Assembly: GCA_037074505.1 (NCBI GenBank)
Contig: CM073487.1
Span: forward strand, 40,151,501 to 40,215,500
Length of the DNA stretch: 64,000 bases
Direction: 5' to 3'
Source: Albizia julibrissin
Lineage: Eukaryota > Streptophyta > Magnoliopsida > Fabales > Fabaceae
Part shown: positions 57,626-64,000 of the stretch, in pieces
How positions within the stretch are numbered: the stretch's first letter is position 1
How the letters are laid out: every line of letters begins with the position of its first letter
Notes under the pieces: generated by a model
Databases searched by the model: none
What the model was told of the DNA's origin: nothing
The model's input: the letters and a program-made list of their open reading frames with translations, nothing else
Program-made: the position numbers and the translations under genes

Positions 57626-59747
57626 ATTGCATGATTCTTTAATCAATTTCAACTATGCTTGCATGTTGCATCACAACCTCATTTTATTTTTAGCATTTTT
57701 AAAAATAAATTTCACACACTTGAACGTGATGAAATTGTGAAACTGTGTCATTCACAGATGTCTTTTTATAACCAAATGATTAAAAAAAATGATGCAAGGG
57801 ATTCCATCTAGATTCTTGTCTCTGTTATATAAAATAAAGAATGAAATAAAGAATGATTTTATATACAGAAATATTCATTATATTAAAACAAGTTTACTAC
57901 TAAATAATGAAACAATAATACAATTATTAATTATCATCATCATATTAAAATAGAGTAACACGAAATTAACAGTAAATTTATTATTCATTTACAGCTTCTA
58001 ACATAGTTAACAATATATAGTTGCTAGATTTTAAACATTTATGTAGATATTTGAAACACACCTCCCTCTTTGATTGTTGTTAGGGGAACATTATTAGGGA
58101 TAAATTAAAAAAAAGATTGACATATATATAAATTATGTATTATATTTAGTATCAGATCAAATATGTCTTATATTAAGTACGGAGAAATATTATTTAACCA
58201 TCTAATTATCATCAATAGGATTTTTGTTCTCCTAATTCAAAATTTGGAATACACACTGACCTACGTTTATATTCCCTAATTTAAGGTCCTTTTTATTGTC
58301 AAATTTAAAATCCAATCAAACGCCAATGTTTATTTTCTTAGAGGGAGAGAGAGAGTTTTAAAAATGTGGCTTTTAAAAAAAAAAGTCTTGTGGCAGTCAG
58401 TTTAGGGTGTTTGAGTTGACGTTTTGACAACTGATCTTTTTTTTTCAAAAGCAACTTTTAAGAAAAAAAACTCAAAAGTCTGAATTTTTTTAAAAAAATT
58501 ATTTCTACCACCATCAATCTAAACATAAATTAAATTTATAATCTGATTTTTATCCTATCTAATTTTTATATAAAAATCAGATTAAAAAAAATAACATCTA
58601 TCACCACTAATACAAAGACACCTTTAGTTCTATCATCAATATGGCTCTCTATCTCCACTTTTTAATTTGGGAAAATTACATTGTGGTCCCAAAAAAAAAA
58701 GAAAATATGAAAAAAAAAAGGTCCCATGAAATCGCAAAATAAAAAAATGACCCCAAAGAGTTGTTAATGGAGCATCTTTAGGTTGTTAATTGACAACCTA
58801 AGGATGCTTCATTAATAAATCCTGCAGGTACCAGCCCCATTTTTTTAATTAAAAACAATCTTCTACTGCATTAAATTCTAGTTAATATTCTATGTTTTGA
58901 TTTCAACCAGAAGAAAAATACTATTCTTCTATTAAGTGTTTGTTTAGATTAATTTTTACTATTTATGAAATAAATAAGTAAAAAGAATGTTATCTCAACT
59001 TTTAAAAAAAAAAAAATTTGAAAGTACAATTTAAGTGTTTCCCAAACATACACTAAAACCAACAAAGATTCAGTGTTAGAATAAAATGAGCATCTAAAAC
59101 CAACTAACATATGAACACGAAGTTATGAACCAAACCAGGGATCCTTGTTTTTCGCATTATGTTTGAGAATTATGTCTATACATGTGTGTGTATCCACACC
59201 ACATATATGTGATTTGATTAAGATTTAATATATCCTTGTAATTAATTAAGGAGCAGGCCCACGTTCTGTGAGTTGGGACTTGGTGACTTGTGCGTAGTCC
59301 AGTGGGAATCAATGTGATGTGAATAGATTATAGAATGGAATTTTGGTAGAGTGAAATAAAGGAAGAACAAAATTGTCGATCGTGGGGGCCATATCCACAC
59401 ACACACATATATATAATATATAGTACTAGTACTAACGATCTGTTTCATTATATTAGACTATGATGTTACTATAATTCTATTTTTTTTTTTTTTAAGGTGT
59501 TGCGTGTTTCTCCAAGTTAGGCAAATGGGCATATGTACAAATTTATGGTTTGGTTATGTGGCACTTGGCTGTACCTCCTTCGTTTCCTTTCGTTTTCAAA
59601 CCTTTTAACAATGCTTCTTCACACGCCTCCGAACTCCATTTATTTTTCATAATATTAAACTAGGCAATACATTTGCGTGAAACTCTCTCCTAGTTGGACG
59701 CCCTCCACTTCTTACCCTTAACTATTATTTTCTCTCTCTTTAATATA
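57626..59747. other. intergenic AT-rich DNA
   Basis: No gene. 58937-59055 (AGTGTTTGTTTAG ... TTTCCCAAACATACACT) is another diverged member of the GTGxxTGTTTGG MITE family. A short inverted repeat at 58770-58813 (GCATCTTTAGGTTG / CAACCTAAGGATGC) can form a hairpin. Confidence 0.45.
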
Positions 59748-59955
59748 AGATTTAGTTGATTTTTTTTAAAAAAATTATGAAAATTAAATAAATTAGTTAA
59801 TTATAATATATATTATATATCATTTTATTATATATGAGTTTACAAGTCGGACACATTAGTTTGATATAAAAAATATAAATATAAATACCCGAAAGTTGTT
59901 TATTTATCTTCCTTAATCTTTTAAAAAAAGTCAACTGAATCTCATATTAAGTACG
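59748..59955. repeat. AT-rich MITE-like repeat (AGTTGATTTTTTTTAAAA family)
   Basis: TTTAGTTGATTTTTTTTAAA at the left and the inverted form at the right (TTTAAAAAAAGTCAACTGAA) frame 208 bp that include AATTAAATAAATTAGTTAAT. The same layout recurs at 61625-61800 and, less well, near 18634 and 42850. Confidence 0.6.
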
Positions 59956-61624
59956 AGATCTATTATTACCTCTTATACTTAATATAAAATTCATTTTGTA
60001 GTTTTATTTTTTTATCAATATGAATCTTATATTAAAAATTATAAGTAATATTTTAAGATATGCTCCCTCTAATCTTAAATATAGGGCACATTCTATAATA
60101 AATTCTTGATTCATAATATAAGACACTTTGTGAGTCATTAATAACTTTTTTTACAAATATTACCCTGAATTACAATCTATTAGAAAAAGACTTAAAGTGT
60201 AATTAGTGTTTCTCTACACTCTTAAATACAGGCAAAATTAGAGAAAATATTTTATTTTTAGATAAAGTTGATGAGTCAGCTATATCCCCTTGATATTAGT
60301 TAGGGAAAGGTGACTTATAAAGTTATAACATAAGCACGTGCGTGCTATCAGATTTAGATTCATAATTGAAATTTGATAAAACTAGCATTATAAAATTAAT
60401 AAAATACTCTTGAGACAATTTTAGTAGTAGTAAAGAGAGTTAAATATTTTGAAAATGGAACCGGTATGGTGGAACTAGTGGTTGTATTACAATAGTACTA
60501 CATATTTTGGGGGTTAGTAGTAACATCAAATTTGTTGAGACGTGATTCTGTTAAAGCTGAGATCTCAAGCATTCTCTCGCCTGCACTGCAACGCACTTTT
60601 CTCCGCGTCGCCACGTATCAGTTTTTGTGGACTAATTTGTCATTTTATTTAGAAGTAGAGGCCCTCCACCAAACGAAACACCCCAATTTCAAAAGCACAT
60701 CATTATCTTAATATTTTTTAATTTTTTTGGCCAGCCCTAGCATAATTAGTTGCCCCTTGCTAACTTTTCCCAATTCACTGATAAAGAGCAAAGCAAACTT
60801 TTTTTTTGTGTGGCAAAGCTTAATTTAGGAGGAGGTCTCAAATTCAAATATACCAATACAAAAAACAATTTTAAAAGAGCTACAACTAATTGGGCTAACA
60901 AACTCTAGCTCTCCATCTTGGAAAACAATTGCAAAACAAATTTATTGGCTAAACCTATAACAATCAATGTTATTAAAATCAAGTAAGACTGGCCTATTTA
61001 AGCCAGAAACCGACGAACCGATCACATAACCGGTTCGGTCCGGCCATTTAACTGGTTTAATATTTTTTATTTTAAAAAATAATTTAATTCAGTTTTTAAA
61101 ATTTTCTTCAGAATTTTATATTGATAACTTTAGAATCTTTATTTCTTTATTAGTTTGACTCTAAGTTAGTTCTGATTTAACTTTGATATGATCCTCTGTT
61201 ATTTAACCTAATACCCTGATCGTTATCTTGAGGGCAACTTAACCATAACATCCGGCATTAATTAGACCAAAATAAATTGTCCTACTAAATAAATAAATGA
61301 AAAGAGGGAGGCATATTTGTGCGGTGCATGCATTTGACAAATTGGAAGGAGCTGGCTGTGAAAGGAAAGCTTTCAAGTTTGTAAGATTCAGCGCGTGGAA
61401 CCTTCTTTTGGTCCCTTCCTTCCTTCCTTCCTTCGTTACATTCACCACCGCCACACCCTTTCCATGCTTCCCTCATCCATCAGCCTCATGCCCCCCCCCC
61501 CTCACTTCCTGCAATTCCATTTATTCCTATTTTCTCATTAGTTTATTTATTTTGTATATTTTCACACCTCATCAATAACACTACCTTCACTCCTTAATAC
61601 AACCCAATTAACTTTTTTATTTGT
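59956..61624. other. intergenic with low-complexity tracts
   Basis: 60970-61225 is a diverged relative of the 52413-52689 element (ACCGGTTCGGTCCGGCC core). A GC-richer piece at 61290-61510 includes (CTTC)n near 61416 and nine or ten C near 61491; it lies in a region with a CATGCATT motif. No gene was recognised, though it could belong to the 5' flank of a gene beyond the window. Confidence 0.4.
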
Positions 61625-61800
61625 TTAAGAAATTAAGGAAATTAAATAAATTAATTAATTATAGTATACGTCGTATATCATTTGATTGTGTATCGGTTCA
61701 TAATTAAGATAAATCATTTTAGTATAAAAAAGATAAATATAATACTTTCAAGTAATTTATTTAACTTTCTTCTAAAAAAATCAACTGAGTTTTATATTAA
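61625..61800. repeat. second copy of the AGTTGATTTTTTTT-type repeat
   Basis: Shares AAGAAATTAAGGAAATTAAA, AATTAATTAATTATAGTATA and the right end TTCTAAAAAAATCAACTGAG with 59748-59955. Confidence 0.55.
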
Positions 61801-62982
61801 AGATCGAAGATGATAGTACTTTTTTTTTTTTACGTTGCAAACTTTTCAACTTTTAACCTCTCTCATCAGTAATAATTTATAATTCCATAAAACATTAAAT
61901 TTAGATCATTTAAATTTGGTATGCCTTTTTTTCTGCCACAAATTTGGTATACCCTAATCCTTGTTATAAGGCATCTTTCATAACAAATAGACTGTCTTTA
62001 TTATAAGATATTAAGTGTAAATAAATTACATTTTTTTTCAATATTATATTAGCTCTAGCTATCTAAAATATCACTAATTGCAACTTCTATTTCTTTTTTA
62101 GTGTAAATCATAGTATTAAACATGTATGAATTTAAATTTTTTATTTTCAGAAAAAATAACGACTTAGTTAATTACATCTCTTTAGTTGTGATGAGGAGGC
62201 TAGATGTGCCTTATATTAAGTATGGAACAGAGTAGTCAACCCTTTTTACTTTAAAAAAAGTGGACCATAGACTTGTTAGTAGAGAAGCAATCTTGCACTT
62301 ATAACAAGGCATGGAATTATTCCCGCACTCATCCCGCATTTATAACGAACCAGTTTTCATACTCATATAAAGATGTGCATGGATAGCTTGTCTTATTTAG
62401 ATTGTCTAAATTTAAATTTTTTTAATTAATATTTTTAAATAAAAATTCATTTTTTTTAAAAAAAATGTTTGTGAAGAGATTGTTTTATTTTAGATTCTTT
62501 ATCCATTTTTAAATCTTATCTGAATGATTTAATGAGATATGCGCTCGCTACTCATCCAAATTTTATTTATGACAACCGCAATTAATAGAAGTTACATATA
62601 TCTCAGATTCACCAACCCCACTGAATAGAAGGTACATATATCTAAGATTAATTCACCAATAGCGCCACACCCTACCCCATAAAAGAATTTCAGTTTAATG
62701 CGCACTTCATAAATTTTATTTATAGCTTACTCATTCTATTCAGTGGGGTTGATATGGTCCCCTTTATAAAACAAGACCAATTATCCTGACAAAAAAATTA
62801 TTCATTACAAAATTTATTTACTAAAATAGTTAAGGATTTAGATCCTTAAACAAGGATAACTCTTATCTAGCAATGTATGTGCAAAGTATCTTCTTCTGTG
62901 TGTAAATATTTTTTATTTTGCATATGATTGAAGATATATACAAAAGTTGCACCCAAATCCTTAAACAAATTTCAATATACTT
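61801..62982. other. intergenic AT-rich DNA
   Basis: No gene recognised. A short tandem phrase, AGAAGTTACATATATCTCAGATT / AGAAGGTACATATATCTAAGATT, occurs at 62588 and 62629. Confidence 0.45.
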
Positions 62983-63525
62983 TTGGACAATAAATTTTGT
63001 AATAAAATATTTTTCAGGAATATTTCATTGTTTCAATGTAGTTGATAAAATATTAATTTAGTTAGGGATGGAAATATGTTAGACCTAGTTAGGGTTTAGT
63101 TAAATAGGTCTAAGCCTATAATAGAGATTCAGAGCCTTAGTATGTATATAGATTTTTTTTTAAAAAAAAGTTCGAGCCTTAGCCTTCAAAAAGCCTAACA
63201 AGATCTAAAGCCAAATAAGCATTTAAATTGGCTTAAAGCTTACATCTCCATGTTCATTTATAACCTCCCAAACCTATTTAAAAATTTACATTATGTCTTA
63301 AAAACTTAGGATTTATTATTACCAACAATATACCTTTGGACAATAAATTTTATAATAAAATATTTTTCAGGAATATTTCATTGTTTCAATGTAGTTGATA
63401 AAATATTAATTTAGTTAGGGATGAAAATAGGTTATATCTCCATATTCATTTACAACCTCCCAAACCTATTTAAAAATCTACATTATGTTTTAAAAATTTA
63501 GGATTTATTATTACCAACAATATAA
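62983..63525. repeat. partial tandem duplication
   Basis: TTTGGACAATAAATTTT through GTTAGGGATGGAAATATG (62983-63080) repeats at 63333-63432. CTCCATGTTCATTTATAACC through ACCAACAATATA (63247-63335) repeats at 63439-63525. The second unit lacks about 158 bp present in the first (63081-63246). Few differences separate the copies, so the event looks recent. Confidence 0.8.
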
Positions 63526-64000
63526 GAGTTTAGTAAGAAAACAAACACCTCGTAACAACAATTATCCAAGAAATTAAAAAAAAAAAAGAAAGACCAATCT
63601 AAAAAGAATATTTTTTAAAATCAACTAAGTACAATAAGTTGTGTATATAAAATTAGATTTTGCCTTTTTTACTTTTCAAATAAAAAACGAGACAAACTTC
63701 TCCTACTGAAATTATAATATTTTATTGAGGCATCACTAAAATAAACTTATAGCAATTATTATGTTTCAATTAACAACACAAATCAAGGGAAATGGAGTGA
63801 ACTAACATTGCAATATTGAGCAATTGAAGAGAAGAGAGAAAAATGTGTTCAACTAATGAATAAAAAGGTTGATTTTGTGGGTGAATGATGAGATGTGAAA
63901 TTTAAAGTAAAGACTAAGTTAGTAATTGTATAAATAATTTATAAACTAGACTTGAATTATATTATATATAATTATATAAATATTTTTTTAAAAAAAGCTA
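63526..64000. other. right-edge AT-rich DNA
   Basis: No gene or repeat was recognised. Confidence 0.4.

Noticed and set aside
61239..61578. Overlapping open frames on both strands near the TTCC repeat
   Set aside because: Low-complexity composition; no conserved motif, and the frames overlap on opposite strands.
1..64000. tRNA, rRNA, CRISPR or a novel defence-like gene system
   Set aside because: No tRNA cloverleaf, rRNA block or regularly spaced repeat array was recognised by eye, and the content is that of an ordinary transposon-rich plant chromosome. A tRNAscan run would be needed to exclude single tRNA genes.

Overview
This is nuclear DNA of a flowering plant, most likely a eudicot. It is AT-rich and intron-containing, with a plant-only gene family (DUF674), plant Copia, CACTA, Mutator-like and Harbinger/Stowaway-type elements, and simple repeats. 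Nothing seen fixes the species. About half of the window is recognisable mobile DNA. Only two loci look like intact host genes entirely inside it.

Layout. (1) 1-5.5 kb: a minus-strand DUF674 gene running off the left edge (copy A, no break seen), followed by DUF674 fragments (3.7-3.9 kb and copy B at 4.85-5.5 kb). (2) 7.5-17.5 kb: a decayed replication-protein-A large-subunit-like gene on the minus strand. An 8.0-kb CACTA transposon (7801-15795) has inserted inside one of its exons. (3) 19.0-21.7 kb: DUF674 copy C, four exons and 495 codons, intact, with a first-exon relic of another copy at 22.6-22.8 kb. (4) 23.1-26.0 kb: a 5'-truncated, mutated Copia retrotransposon with its 3' LTR. (5) 26.1-27.0 kb: a Harbinger-like non-autonomous element. 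(6) 27.3-34.2 kb: a 6.9-kb LTR element with Copia-style primer and polypurine sites but no coding capacity. (7) 34.8-41.7 kb: a Mutator-like element (MULE) with terminal inverted repeats and a 9-bp target duplication. It holds a broken FAR1-type transposase gene on the plus strand and, antisense to it, a captured intron-bearing piece of a TM9SF (endomembrane protein 70) gene. (8) 42.0-44.0 kb: DUF674 copy D, clearly a pseudogene. (9) 44-50.5 kb: intergenic, with nested Stowaway MITEs and minisatellites. (10) 50.5-51.1 kb: an intact single-exon DEDDy 3'-5' exonuclease gene of the Werner-exonuclease type. (11) 51.3-64 kb: AT-rich intergenic DNA with Harbinger-type elements that abut on a shared TAA, several MITE copies and a recent partial duplication.

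Reading as a whole: the left 44 kb is a tandem DUF674 cluster, all on the minus strand, whose copies share 3' flanking sequence. It has been expanded and split by at least five large insertions. Copies A and C keep open, spliceable reading frames. B, D and two smaller pieces are relics. No rRNA, tRNA, CRISPR array or prokaryote-like operon was recognised. The most informative structures are the CACTA insertion whose excision in silico restores a reading frame, and the MULE that combines a transposase with a captured host gene.
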